Source of the DNA: Microvelia longipes
Lineage: Eukaryota > Arthropoda > Insecta > Hemiptera > Veliidae
Reading direction: 5' to 3'
NCBI GenBank assembly: GCA_018340805.1
Contig: JACMZG010001913.1
Span: 15,547,987 to 15,611,986 of the forward strand
Length of the DNA stretch: 64,000 bases
Positions 1 through 9,640 of the stretch are shown here, in pieces (the first letter of the stretch is position 1; the number at the start of each line of letters is the position of its first letter). Both the position numbers and the translations under genes were made by a program. A model generated the notes under the pieces. That model saw nothing but the letters and a program-made list of their open reading frames with translations, ran no database searches and was not told the DNA's origin.

Positions 1-1440
1 ATATTTCGCTTGTGTTATATTACTCTAATAATCATAAATCTCGGTATCTACTGGGTATATATATATGTCAAATATTAGAATAATGATACTTGTGAGATAT
101 AATAGGTCTGCTCTACATTTGAAAATTATTAGCTTAGTTATGCTTAAAAGTATAATAAGATTACTATGTGCTTATTAATTAAGTTTTAATAATAATTTAT
201 ATTTACGTTAATATTTTTCTGACGTCAATTTCGTTTTCAAGTATATTTTCATTGGCACACCCCACCTTCACCCGACACATATGTTATTCATACTTCACCT
301 GTATTTAGTCTCGTTTCTGGTACCGTACTTGCTTTAGCTGGAGTGTTTTTATTTCATTTTTTCGTTTTTTACGCGTCGTGTAGCACTTCATCCATTTAAA
401 GAGAAAATATTATAACTGTATGAGTTCGGCTTTATTGTTAATTTTTATTCGAAAACTTTTTTCCCTTACTTTTTGAAATGTGATTCTATGAATATTGTTT
501 TTCTTCGCATTTTTTATAATTATAAATTATAATATTTTTTATCGGGATTATTATTTTTTGGAAAATTTAAATTAGGATTTATTATACTTTGTTAAATAAC
601 TTTATTAGGACATCTAATTTTAAATTATTACATTTAGGAGGAATGGTCCAGCTTTATCTTTAAATTATTTACTAGACCTATTCCTCCTAAATATATTAAT
701 AAGTCAATAGTCGCAAGCTGTTGATGTTTTGAAATTATTATTTTTTAAATTGATGATGTTTGTTGTCTTCATTAATTGTATATTTCCTTTATGGTTATTC
801 GTTGTCTCTATACTTTTTTGTTGTTATAATTCGTTTACAATCAAAAAGTGTTGTTTGTAGTAATAATTTTTGTGGGAATACCTTGTTTGGTTTTAATTCA
901 AAAGCATTATTTACTTTTTTCTTTGCTTTTCTTTTTAATTTTTTAAAATTAATATTTGAATTTTTTACTGTTTGTTATTCGTATTATTATTTTATTATTG
1001 TTTATTTTTGACTTTATTCATTTTTTGTTTATTAAATTTAATTAGCATTTATTTAAATCTCCATCCTTATCTGGTTCTTTGTTTTGCGATGTTCTTTCTC
1101 TCATTCTAATGAATTATTCGTATTTTTCCCTGTACAAAAATATATGCTAAGAATATGAAGGTATCTCTGTGTATTAGTATTAGCTTTTAAATTTTAGTAT
1201 AATTTGAATTTTAAATCTTTTTAATCTGTATGTTTTTATCCTTAATATAAATATTTCTTGTTGTAAACTTATCGGTTAATCCTTTTCAAGGAAATCTGTT
1301 GGAATTTTTTTAAATTTTAAGCTTATCTCTTATTTAGATATTTAATTTATTAAGTTATTTTAACTTTCCTAACTTTTACCGATGTTATCTAGAGAGCAAA
1401 AAAAAAAAATAAATGAGGAAATAGCTACGAGAAAGAAATC
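1..1440. other. AT-rich stretch without a recognisable gene
   Basis: AT-rich throughout, with long T runs. The frame at 760-1011 would encode a Phe/Leu/Tyr-rich peptide, which is what T-rich DNA gives by chance. Apart from the inverted repeat at 632-692 I see no RNA gene, coding remnant or transposon end. Confidence 0.6.
632..692. repeat. Small inverted repeat (hairpin)
   Basis: ATTTAGGAGGAAT at 632-644 is repeated as its exact reverse complement at 680-692. The pairing extends inward to GGTC/GACC with one bulged base. The spacer is about 30 AT-rich bases. It could be a tiny transposon remnant; nothing shows that it is transcribed. Confidence 0.6.
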
Positions 1441-1516
1441 CTAAAAGTATTTTAGCTTACTTCTGATCAAGATTGCACATGAATTATTGTTAGTAGGGGA
1501 AAAAGAGCGTTCTGCA

Positions 1517-1584
1517 CCGCCTCCACCTCCACCTCCACCTCCACCTCCACCTCCACCTCCACCTCCACCTCCACCTCCACCTCT
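1517..1584 (+). repeat. (CCACCT)n simple repeat, left G/C-rich tract
   Basis: About eleven copies of CCACCT on the + strand. The opposite strand reads GGTGGA, the same unit as the much longer tract at 6066-6436, so the two tracts face each other in opposite orientation on either side of the inverted-repeat element. The proline and glycine frames across it are artefacts of the repeat. Confidence 0.9.
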
Positions 1585-1845
1585 CCACTGGACCAGCCAG
1601 TTGTTGAACCGAAGCACACTTCGATTACGAGTCAAAGACGCTAGCCACAGGACCAGCGGAACTCTCAGAATGTTATTGCACCTATTCTACTTATAAGTTG
1701 TTATACTGCTCGAATGCTGTTTATCGATGACGTCAAACTAATGCCTTTCTTAGTTTAAAGCCTCCTCACCACGTCAAGGTGTGAAGGCATATCGAGAGGT
1801 TATTTTGATATTTTTTAATGTACAATGCCCCGACCTCGCATTGTA

Positions 1846-2096
1846 CCATGGTGACCAGCCACTAAAAGTATGTCACCTCTGTTTTCACCGAAAAATGAAA
1901 CAATGTATAATGAAAACCATAATCCCAATATTACAACCCGAAACACCATCCGCCCTCCCTATTTAATATTTTTTTTTTTTAATTTTTTTATATTTTTTTG
2001 TTTTTTATATATTTTGTTTTTAATAAATGCACAATCTGAAACTATGAGAATTAGTTTAAGCGGTTACGGGTCGCTATGCCTCGCCAGGGACCGCAT
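1846..2096 (+). repeat. Left terminal inverted repeat of the virus-like element
   Basis: Pairs with 5489-5745 from CCATGGTGACCAGCC at the outer end to CAGGGACCGCAT at the inner end. Small length differences lie in the T/A runs. Just inside, 2106-2128 repeats the motif GGGTCGCTATGCC with CGCCAGGA, a second partial copy of the sequence at 2067-2090. Confidence 0.85.
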
Positions 2097-2232
2097 ATGG
2101 GTTTGCGGGTCGCTATGCCACGCCAGGACCCTTTTCTAATTCTTTTAGTTGAATCCATAAGTACCAAGGTGCTTAACCATTGAATGATATGTGTTATAAC
2201 CTTAAATTACGTCATTTTATGTACTATACTTG

Positions 2233-3433
2233 TCAATGGGTTGTACTGACAAATCTATCGTGTATCAAGAACAGTACGCGGTAGTATTTACCGGGAAATT
2301 TTTCAGATTCAAATTCTATTCTGACATCTATCGGTCCCTTTTGATAGACTCTGACTGTTTCGAACAATCAATATTACAACAGGACATTTATTCTTAAAAT
2401 CTGTAAAGGATACGTACGGTAGACTCTGATAAGTGTTGTAGTACGACGTTTGAAACGCCGCGTACATGTGTACAATAAAGCAAATTTTATTTTGGGAGAA
2501 TTTAAATTTAAATCGTCGTAGGGGAACACTCGTGAATTGAGATAAAGTTGACATTTGTCAAGTCGCAGTGATCGAAACAACTGGATGCCTTATCGATGAC
2601 GTTATTTCTACCCGTTTGAAAGGCTAAAATTAAAAATCGAGGTTTCTCGAGTTGAGTCGAAGTTTTAATCGACCATACTTGGCGGTTTGACGTGGGTAAT
2701 AGCGGATACTCGTGCATATCCACGCTCGGAAATGGAGGAAATTATTTTTTCTGTTTTTTAAATAATTAATTAAATTAAGTTTCTGAACTTCGTTAACCGA
2801 AACGTAAGTATTTTCCAACAAAGCGATATCAGTTCAATTTTAACATTCTCGCGAAACTTCTGACCGAGAAGCCGTATCGGCGTACGAACGTGCTGTACAA
2901 TGCAATTTGAATCGTTTCTCGCTCTTACCAAAATTAGCTCTTGCTTTACGTTTATTAAAACTTTTCGGTAATCTTCCGCGAATCCGAGTAACGAGGATAA
3001 AGGTAGACAGACGTTGTACCGGTGGATGATTCTTCTTGTACTTCATGAAGGTATTGTCCATCCCATATTTGTTAAGGAATACGATATAGGCGCGTGAGAT
3101 GCAATCCCTTTAGAGTCGAGTCATTCCGGGGTTTCTGACTTTATCAATCTCGACTCCACAAATCTCATACCGGATCTCGTCGAATAAAAACGGAATGCGT
3201 TGTTGATGGTCTGTGCTTCGCCGGTGCCGTATTTTCCTCCTTCTTTTAAAAATGATAGTTCCAAATATATAAAACTTTCACTCGGAAGGTATAAATGTCT
3301 TGTATTGTACCGGAATCCGATCTCTTCTCCGGCGTCTAGCTTTGATTGCGTACGGATAGTGACTATGATACTCTAGACTCTCTATAGATTCATCATATTC
3401 GAAAGTGTTCACTAAATTCAACATCTCAATCAT
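2233..3433 (-). pseudogene. Decayed F54H12.2-like protein gene, probable capsid-like protein
   Basis: Reading the minus strand from an ATG at 3431-3433, family-like segments appear in order but in changing frames. The first holds MIEMLNLVN (about 3400-3433). FDEIRYEICGVEIDK lies near 3139-3190. A segment with LVRARNDSNC is near 2900-2960, one with QVWSIKTSTQLEKPRF at about 2640-2690, and one with KCQLYLNSRVFPYDDLNL at about 2510-2560. The C-terminal VRIEFESE and FLIHDR end at a TGA at 2233-2235. In-frame stops sit at 3278-3280 and 3110-3112, and at least three frame changes follow. The pattern recalls the uncharacterised F54H12.2-like family widespread in invertebrates. I believe this is a double-jelly-roll-type capsid family, but that is inference from memory. 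It is not expressible as it stands, unless some breaks are sequencing errors. Confidence 0.6.
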
Positions 3434-3529
3434 TTTGGCTCTTTCATGTCTTTGTACTTACTACATCAGCAATAGGTCATTCCTCCTCATCATCTTCTTC
3501 ATCTCCTCCTCATCGTCTTCTCTTCTTTT

Positions 3530-3733
3530 CTATCCTTTTTCCGATCCACCATACTGCTCGCTAGAGTTATTGTCTTCAATTGACTCATCATGTTTACCTG
3601 CAATGGCGTCCTTGTAGAATCCCAACTCTGAACCATCCTCGCGTTCAACACCCTCACAGTGTTTATCTCGTTGGTGTCGAAGTAAATTCTTTTTATGTAC
3701 AAACTTTTTACAGCAGTCTGGACAACTAAATTC
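3530..3733 (-). pseudogene. C2H2 zinc-finger fragment upstream of the capsid-like gene
   Basis: The minus strand from 3733 encodes EFSCPDCCKKFVHKK followed by NLLRHQRDKHC. This is a canonical C-x2-C-x12-H-x4-H zinc finger, then an acidic, Ser-rich tail ending at TAG 3530-3532. A TGA lies three codons upstream of the Glu codon, so there is no in-frame start and the N-terminus is lost or frameshifted. A Glu/Arg/Lys-rich stretch in another frame bridges to the capsid-like gene about 100 bp downstream. It may be a separate small nucleic-acid-binding protein or the N-terminus of the same protein. Spacing and strand suggest one transcript. Confidence 0.6.
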
Positions 3734-3884
3734 AAGTTTTCAAATCTCTTCTATATAGAGCTCGAATCACGTATCTTGGAGAACATCTCTGCTCGTGTCT
3801 AGCTCAATACTAAAGTTGGAGCTCCACTAGCTCTATATATATATACTAAACGAAAGCTAAAAATTCGGCTTCAACAACTCAGTT

Positions 3885-4770
3885 AGACCCATATTAGCGC
3901 ATCCCAACTCCAAATCGGTTCATATAGGCTCTGCGATAGCTCATATTGGCTCCACACCGGCTCTAAATGGCTCATATAGCTCCAAAGCGGCTCTAAATGG
4001 CTCCCAAAGTGGCTCTAAATGGCTCCTACTCGGCTCCAAATGGCTCATATAGGCTCCAAAATGGCTCATAGGCTCCACACCGGCTCTAAATGCTCCTACT
4101 CGCTCCAAATGGCTCAGTAGGCTCTAATTGGCTCATATAGGCTCCAACACCGGCTCTAAATGGCTCTATAGGCTCCAAAGCGGCTCCTACTCGGTCATAT
4201 AGACTCAATGGTCTACTTGGCTCCAAATGCTCATATAGGCTCCTAGGCTCATATAGGCTCTGCGATAGCTTATATAGGCCACAGGCTTGATGGCTCATAT
4301 AGGCTCCACAGCCCTAAATGGCTCCGATATAGGCTCCAAAGTGGCTCATATTGCTCCACTCGGCTCAAATGGCTCATATAGGCTCTGCGATGCTTATATA
4401 GGCTCACACCGGCTCTAGATGGCTCAATAGGCTGGCTCTAAACGATTATCCAAAGTGGCTCATATTGGCTACTCGGCTCTAAATGGTCATATAGGCTCCA
4501 AAGTGGCTCATATACTCAAAGTGCTCCAAATGGCTCATTGACTTCCTATTTGACTATATAGCTCAAGATGGCTCATGTAGGCTCTAGATGGCTCCAAAGT
4601 GGCTCCTACTCGACTCATATAGGCTCCAAAGTGGCTCCAAATGGCTCATATTGGCTCCTATTCGACTCATTAGCTCAAGATGGTCATGTAGGCTCTAGAT
4701 GGCTCCAAATCGGCTCCAAAGTGGCTCCTACTCGGCTCTAAATGGTATATAGGCTCCACACCGGCTCCAA
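3885..4770 (+). repeat. GGCTC minisatellite with 10-11 bp period
   Basis: More than 60 occurrences of GGCTC, or one-base variants, at steps of 10 or 11 bp, with alternating spacers such as CAAAT, TAAAT, ATATA, CTACTC and CACACC. The array sits between the divergent zinc-finger/capsid-like remnant and the nuclease-like gene. Minus-strand frames give degenerate Glu-Pro repeats (4086-4298), an effect of the repeat rather than a protein. Confidence 0.85.
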
Positions 4771-4841
4771 CAAGATGAAATATATAAGTTTATTATATAA
4801 GGGGATATGGCCATTTGTATCTCGGCTTCCGTGCAGTCAAG

Positions 4842-5307
4842 ATGCCTTCTACCGCTATTATAGATATTCAAGGGTTTGTAGATAATGAGGGGCAAGTCAT
4901 TGTTAAAGAGCTCGCATGTTTGGACCTGGAGACGAAATCGTCTTCGAACTGGTTATTTTTACCACCTGCAAATTACATTCAAGATTCTAAATCTATGAAA
5001 ACAAATTCTTGGCTTACATTAAATTTTCACGGAATAAACTGGGATGACGGTGATGTAGAGTACGAGCGATTGTATTTAGTGTTTTAAACTTTTATCTAAT
5101 CGGTACACACACTTTGTCGTAAAAGGTAAAGTACGTTTATTGAAAAAGTACTTGCCAAATAATTGCGTCATTTTAGATTTACTTGCGATAGAATGTCCCA
5201 AAATTAGTTCATTGAGTTATAGCTGGAGGCCCTGCCTCCTTCATAAGCATAATAAAAAATTTGCTTGCGTTCATGCTCGAGTATGGAGTTGTATAAATGG
5301 CTCGTAA
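4842..5307 (+). pseudogene. Frameshifted nuclease-like gene (possible degenerate DEDD/RNase H fold)
   Basis: I chose the ATG at 4842, preceded by GTCAAG, over one nine codons upstream. The first part encodes PSTAIIDIQGFVDNEG, then VIVKELACLDLE, WLFLPP and NFHGINWDDGDVEYE, and stops at 5085-5087. The family-like sequence resumes one frame over at about 5080-5304 with THFVVKGKVRLLKKYLPN, VILDL, CPKI, a Cys/His stretch (CLLHKHN, FACVHARVW) and a TAA at 5305-5307. One base gained or lost in the T/A run near 5083-5088 explains the break. The order D-x-Q, then a strand motif, then a K/G...IxDL block resembles 3'-5' exonucleases, with Gln in place of the usual acidic second residue. That fold assignment is inference. 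Similar uncharacterised proteins occur in insect and cnidarian genomes. Confidence 0.5.
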
Positions 5308-5488
5308 ATAGACCTGCACTCGATTTGACCATAAATTTACTACGGTTCATGTGTAGCCAAGTGATTTCATTGTGGGAATTTATTTTCGCGTTTATTCTTA
5401 AAGTTTAATCATATGTTACACTTACACTCATGTCTCAGCAGCTGTCGCAAATACGAGATGGAACTCTAGTATGGCGAAGCGTGCCATA

Positions 5489-5745
5489 ATGCGGTCCCTG
5501 GCGAGGCATAGCGACCCGTAAACCGCTTAAACTAATTCTCATAAGTTTCAGATTGTGCATTTTTTTAAAAAAAATATATAAAAAACAAAAAAATATAAAA
5601 AATTAAAAAAAAAAAAATATTAAATAGGGGAGGGCGGATGGTGTTTTCGGGTTGTAAATATTGGGATTTATGGTTTTCATTATACATTGTTTCATTATTT
5701 CGGTGAAAACAGAGGTGACATACTTTTAGTGGCTGGTCACCATGG
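5489..5745 (-). repeat. Right terminal inverted repeat of the virus-like element
   Basis: Reverse complement of 1846-2096, including the A/T-run core at 5560-5625 and the outer GGCTGGTCACCATGG. The outer end runs straight into GGTGGTGGAGTGAGG. Confidence 0.85.
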
Positions 5746-5793
5746 CGGTGGTGGAGTGAGGTGGAGGTGGAGGTGGAGGTGGAGGAGGTGAGT
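5746..5793 (+). repeat. Short GGTGGA tract adjoining the right inverted repeat
   Basis: Six to seven GGTGGA-type units directly attached to the outer end of the inverted repeat. It matches the inverted CCACCT tract on the left and the longer array that starts at 6066. Confidence 0.8.
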
Positions 5794-5904
5794 TGGTCGC
5801 ATGTTCCATATTGAGGACGGTCCTTATCAGGACCCTTATTTTTATTAACTATTAATTACACGTCCAAACCTGTTAGAAATAAGTAATATCTCATAAGGGA
5901 AGTC

Positions 5905-6062
5905 AGAGCTAATAGATAAGGGAGGTTATAAGGAAGGTTATTGGTGGTTACAGGTGGAAGGTTATAGGTTGATAAGAGAGGTTATAGTGGTTACAGGTGG
6001 AAGATATAGGTAAATAAGAAAGTGATAAGGAAGGTTATAGGTGGTTACAGGTGTAAGGTTTA
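5905..6062 (+). repeat. Purine-rich minisatellite (~55 bp unit)
   Basis: Three degenerate units of the form GAAGGTTATAGGTGGTTACAG followed by GTGGAAGG and TGATAAG-like bases. It connects the short GGTGGA tract to the large one. Confidence 0.65.
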
Positions 6063-6065
6063 TGA

Positions 6066-6436
6066 GTGAGGTGGTGTGAGGTGGAGGTGGAGTGGTGGAG
6101 GTGGTGGAGGTGGTGGAGGTGGTGGAGGAGGTGGTGGAGGAGGGTGGTGGAGGTGGAGGTGGAGGTGGAGGTGGAGGTGGAGGTGAGGTGGGTGTGTGGA
6201 GGTGAGGAGGTGGTGGTGGTGTTGGTGGTGGAGGTGGAGGTGGAGGTGGGTGGAGGTGGTGGAGTGTGGTGGTGGAGGTGGTGGAGGTGGAGGTGGAGGT
6301 GGAGTGGAGGTGAGTGGAGTGGAGGTTGAGGTGGAGGTGAGTGGTGGGTGGGAGGTGGTGGAGGTGGTGGAGGTGTGGAGGTGGTGGAGGTGTGGAGGTG
6401 GGAGGTGGAGGTGGAGGTGGAGGTGGAGGTGGAGGG
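6066..6436 (+). repeat. (GGTGGA)n long purine-rich array
   Basis: About 370 bases of GGTGGA/GGTGGT units with few interruptions and G restricted to one strand. Reading frames on either strand (6060-6509) give His/Leu/Pro, Trp/Arg or Gly/Val/Glu runs only and are not genes. Repeated GG doublets could form two-layer G-quadruplexes. Confidence 0.9.
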
Positions 6437-6462
6437 TGCCAGAACGCTTTTTCCCCCTACTT

Positions 6463-7007
6463 CTGTTATAGCTGATAAATGACAAACTGATGAAAATAAC
6501 CATTTTCACTACTTGTTCTGTTCTTGCATGTGCGTATATATGCGCATGTATATGTATAAGATTTCACCTGAATTATCTGTTATAGCTGATAAATGACAAA
6601 CTGATGAAAATAACCATTTTCACTACTTGTTCTGTTCTTGCATGTGCGTATATATGCGCATGTATATGTATAAGATTTCACCTGAATTATCTGTTATAGC
6701 TGATAAATGACAAACTGATGAAAATAACCATTTCACTACTCGTTCTGTTCTTGCATGTGCGTATGTATGCGCATGTATATGTATAAGATTTCACCTGAAT
6801 TATCTGTTATAGCTGATAAATGACAAACTGATGAAAATAACCATTTTCACTACTTGTTCTGTTCTTGCATGTGCGTATATATGCGCATGTATATGTATAA
6901 GATTTCACCTGAATTATCTGTTATAGCTGATAAATGACAAACTGATGAAAATAACCATTAACACCACTTGTTCTGCTCTTGCATATGTCTATACACGCAT
7001 GTACATG
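6463..7007 (+). repeat. 114-bp tandem satellite, about 4.8 copies
   Basis: Unit starts at 6463, 6577, 6691, 6804 and 6918, each beginning CTGTTATAGCTGATAAATG. Each unit carries a near-palindrome around TGCGTATATATGCGCA. Copies are almost identical except the last, which diverges after about 45 bases. High identity points to recent amplification. Confidence 0.9.
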
Positions 7008-7480
7008 TTATTCCCCTTTTTTAAGCATTTTTTAATAAATTCCTTTATTTCCTATGTATATATAACAATAATATAATTTACAATTAAAGTTATTTTGTCC
7101 ACATTAAAGAGAAAAACCCTTGAGCTATGTGGGCAAGGGCTAATTAGTTAACACAAAAGCAGAGAAAATCTAATTAAAATGGCTTTTCTTTGCACATCCA
7201 TTTTTAATTATTCTTAATGAAGTATATTCTAATTTTTAGTATTGGCGTAATTGATTTTCCAATTGTTGAATAAAATTTTAATTGTCTTACCAAGCTTTAT
7301 GAAGGCTTTAGGATTTTCTTAACGATTTATTGGTATATTTTATTACTTCTAGTTATTATTAATCATTTCTTATAAATTGTATTTTGTTGTTATTTTTTAT
7401 AGTTATTATTAATTATTATTTATAATTCGTATTTTGTTATTATTTGTGTATTATGGTGTAGTTTGATTATTACGTAGACA
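7008..7480. other. AT-rich intergenic sequence
   Basis: No gene seen. A short direct duplication around 7345-7450 repeats TAGTTATTATTAAT and GTATTTTGTTATTATT. Confidence 0.5.
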
Positions 7481-7489
7481 GAAAGGTCT

Positions 7490-8300
7490 GTTCGACTAAG
7501 ACATGAACCTTAGTAAAAACTACTTAACAGATCCTAAAACACCTAAAATAGGTTATTTCAGTAGAAATCCCGGTTCAGGATTATTTGTGCAGAAATAATA
7601 CTTTTTCTCATGTATACCGTTGGTGTATAAAATAATATTGTGTTTTCGAAAATTCCTAAACCGGGAAGACACCAGAATTATCCGCTTCACGTGTTTTTAA
7701 GACCTCCTGAGTAGATTTCACAAAGTTGTCTGTCTGTATGTGTGAGTGTGTATCTGTTATCATCGTAGCTCCCAGAGAAATTATTCTAATAAGCTGAAAC
7801 TTTGTAAAAATCAGTCTATAGGTGAAGTTGTGTTATCCGGAAAATAATTTCATTATGACGTCATTACCCACAATAATGACTTAACAAAAATTTCGAAAAA
7901 ACATAAAACGCGGAAAAATGTTGCGATCATTTTGATAATTTGGCATGCATTTAGCCATAGCGATGTATAAGACTATGTGCCAAAAATTTGTGCTTTGTAC
8001 ATATGTGCCAAGTTTCTCATTATCAGCTTAGTTCAATTTTTTATCAAATGACTTGTGTACGTTTTTTAAAAAATTGTAAAAAAATAAATTGAGTTGAAAT
8101 TCGGTACATGTGTATACCTTTACTTAATAAATAAGAAAAACAAAAACAAATTTTGTTTCAATACAACAAATATATAAATAATTTGTGTTGGATCAAAAAT
8201 GTTAAACAGCATCAAGCGTGGTCAGTGCCTGGATGGATCACCTCTGAGAATGAAGAAATTAATGTATTTACTATCTTAAGACGAGGGAAGCGTCTGTTCA
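7490..8300 (+). repeat. Dispersed repeat R1, inverted head plus long forward copy
   Basis: 7605-8300 is a forward copy of a family (here R1) found at least ten times in this window. Its marks are AAAGTATTGTGTTTGC-like starts, CCGAAACCGGG, CCGGAATTATCCG, TTTTTAAGACCTCCTGAGT, a GTCTGTCTGTGTGTG tract and a TGACGTCAtt/CCACAATAATGACT block. 7490-7604 is the head in reverse orientation, so the two form a hairpin centred near 7618. The family is non-coding and of unknown class. Confidence 0.65.
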
Positions 8301-8995
8301 CATGAAGTTTTGCACACAAACAGGGAACTATTTTATTGAACGAAAACTAAAGTTAGTACGATTTTCCAAAATTTTGAGCGAGCGCAAATATATGCTGCAC
8401 TCAGGATGAGCAAACATTTTTTTGTACAAAAAATTGGTTTGAACGAAATGTCTCACTTTTCGTTCATTTTTTAGAATCGCTTTTAAGGCTATAAATGAGC
8501 CTGTAATTATTTTAAATAAATGTATAACTATATTTAGTATTTATAGCTGTATATTATCCTGTGACAATTAGTGAGAGTTTAGAAGTATCTTATCTTAATG
8601 AACTCCTTAACATTTTCCAAGCCAGATTCTTTTTTATTTTCAAGGGCTCTCAAATAATCAGAATCTTTTCTTTTTAAAAATGAGTATGTTCTGTTTTTTC
8701 AGAGATGATACTTGAAAATACCTTATTATATTTCTTGACTCGTTTTAATTATTAATTTTAAATTTTATTCATTTTGCTTTTCTCTTAACAGTGCAAAAAT
8801 GTGTTATAAAAAATGAAAAAAAAAATTATCAAAATAAGAATAAAATATATTTCATAAAAATGAAATGTAAAACACTAATTGGAAATTATTCATCATTTGA
8901 GACTTCAAAAAAACATATATTTGGCAAATATACGAATAATACTAATTTGGCAAAAAAAATCGTATTTAATAACTATCTTGACCGAGAATCAGTAG
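8301..8995. other. AT-rich sequence, no gene seen
   Basis: The frame at 8791-9006 is a Lys/Asn-rich chance translation of A-rich DNA. No repeat ends recognised. Confidence 0.5.
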
Positions 8996-9190
8996 CTAAG
9001 TGGTAGTTCGCTCGACCTGGCGTTGATGATCTATAGGTCATCATCAAATCCAGCATTGTACTGTTCTCTATGAAAGTCTTGGATTCAAGCCCTGCCAACC
9101 CATCTAAAGTTTTACATGATTTCCATTGGATGTTTCGATTTGAGGTTGGATTTTGTAAGAGACAATTCTTCAGTTCATCTGTTTTTACTG
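8996..9190 (+). repeat. tRNA-derived SINE-like fragment
   Basis: AGCTAAGTGGTAGTTCGC resembles a Pol III A box. GGATTCAAGCCCTGCC with CAACCCATC further on matches the body of the unit at 33107-33420, which also has GCCAACCCAGCC then GGTTTTAC. This looks like a diverged copy of that family. Confidence 0.5.
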
Positions 9191-9239
9191 GCATAAAGTC
9201 TAGGGGTTATCAGTAGAGTGGTATTCGGGAGATTAAAAG

Positions 9240-9640
9240 GCTCAAAATCGTCGAAAAACAGTAAGAATTAAAATTTAAGGCTGTCAATGTTTGAAAAGTC
9301 AATTTCAATGTTTTCAAATTGGTGACCGATAAATAAATGAAATTAGATATTTTTACTGACAGTAGATATGTACATAGTAGATACACATCCTTATATAGAT
9401 GTACCTTTGCGTCATATTTCAACTCGATCGATCAAAATAGATTTTGAACGATTTTTTTGGAGTCTTTGATAAATCAGCAAAATTTGTTACACAGACACAC
9501 TCAAAGACAGGCAGACAGCAGGATTAATACCACTCAGAAAGTCCTAAAAGTACCTGAAACGGATAATTAGGATAATATATCTCTGTTTCGAGGTTTTAGA
9601 GTGAACAAAATAATTTTCCTAAATTCCTACAGTAGTAGGA
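9240..9640 (-). repeat. Dispersed repeat R1, reverse-strand copy
   Basis: Contains the reverse complement of R1 marks: CAGACACACTCAAAGACAGG, AAGTACCTGAAACGGATAAT and TGTTTCGAGGTTTTAGAGTG. Diverged and probably truncated. Confidence 0.5.

Larger units (their letters stand above)
1846..5745. mobile_element. Virus-like or non-autonomous DNA element with ~250-bp terminal inverted repeats
   Basis: Arms at 1846-2096 and 5489-5745 are near-identical reverse complements and bound about 3.4 kb. The payload has two divergent gene remnants: a minus-strand zinc finger plus F54H12.2-like protein (2233-3733), and a plus-strand nuclease-like gene (4842-5307). A GGCTC minisatellite lies between them. Proteins of the F54H12.2-like type are known from invertebrate genomes, including Polinton/Maverick DNA. 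I infer a capsid-type role from memory of that family. No PolB, integrase or ATPase remnant is visible, so the copy is non-autonomous or internally deleted. A clear target-site duplication was not found. The right arm abuts a GGTGGA tract directly, while the left arm is 260 bp from its CCACCT tract. The true ends may therefore lie further out. Confidence 0.6.

Noticed and set aside
760..1011. 83-codon Phe/Tyr-rich frame
   Set aside because: T-rich DNA gives such frames by chance; no start context, homology or neighbours.
1441..1696. Poly-Gly and poly-Pro reading frames
   Set aside because: They translate the (CCACCT)n repeat on the two strands; no flanking coding signal.
4086..4298. Glu-Pro repeat protein on the minus strand
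   Set aside because: The 10-11 bp period gives 7-residue pseudo-repeats in any frame; stops and indels are frequent.
6060..6509. 149-codon minus-strand and two plus-strand frames
   Set aside because: Pure low-complexity translation of the GGTGGA array.
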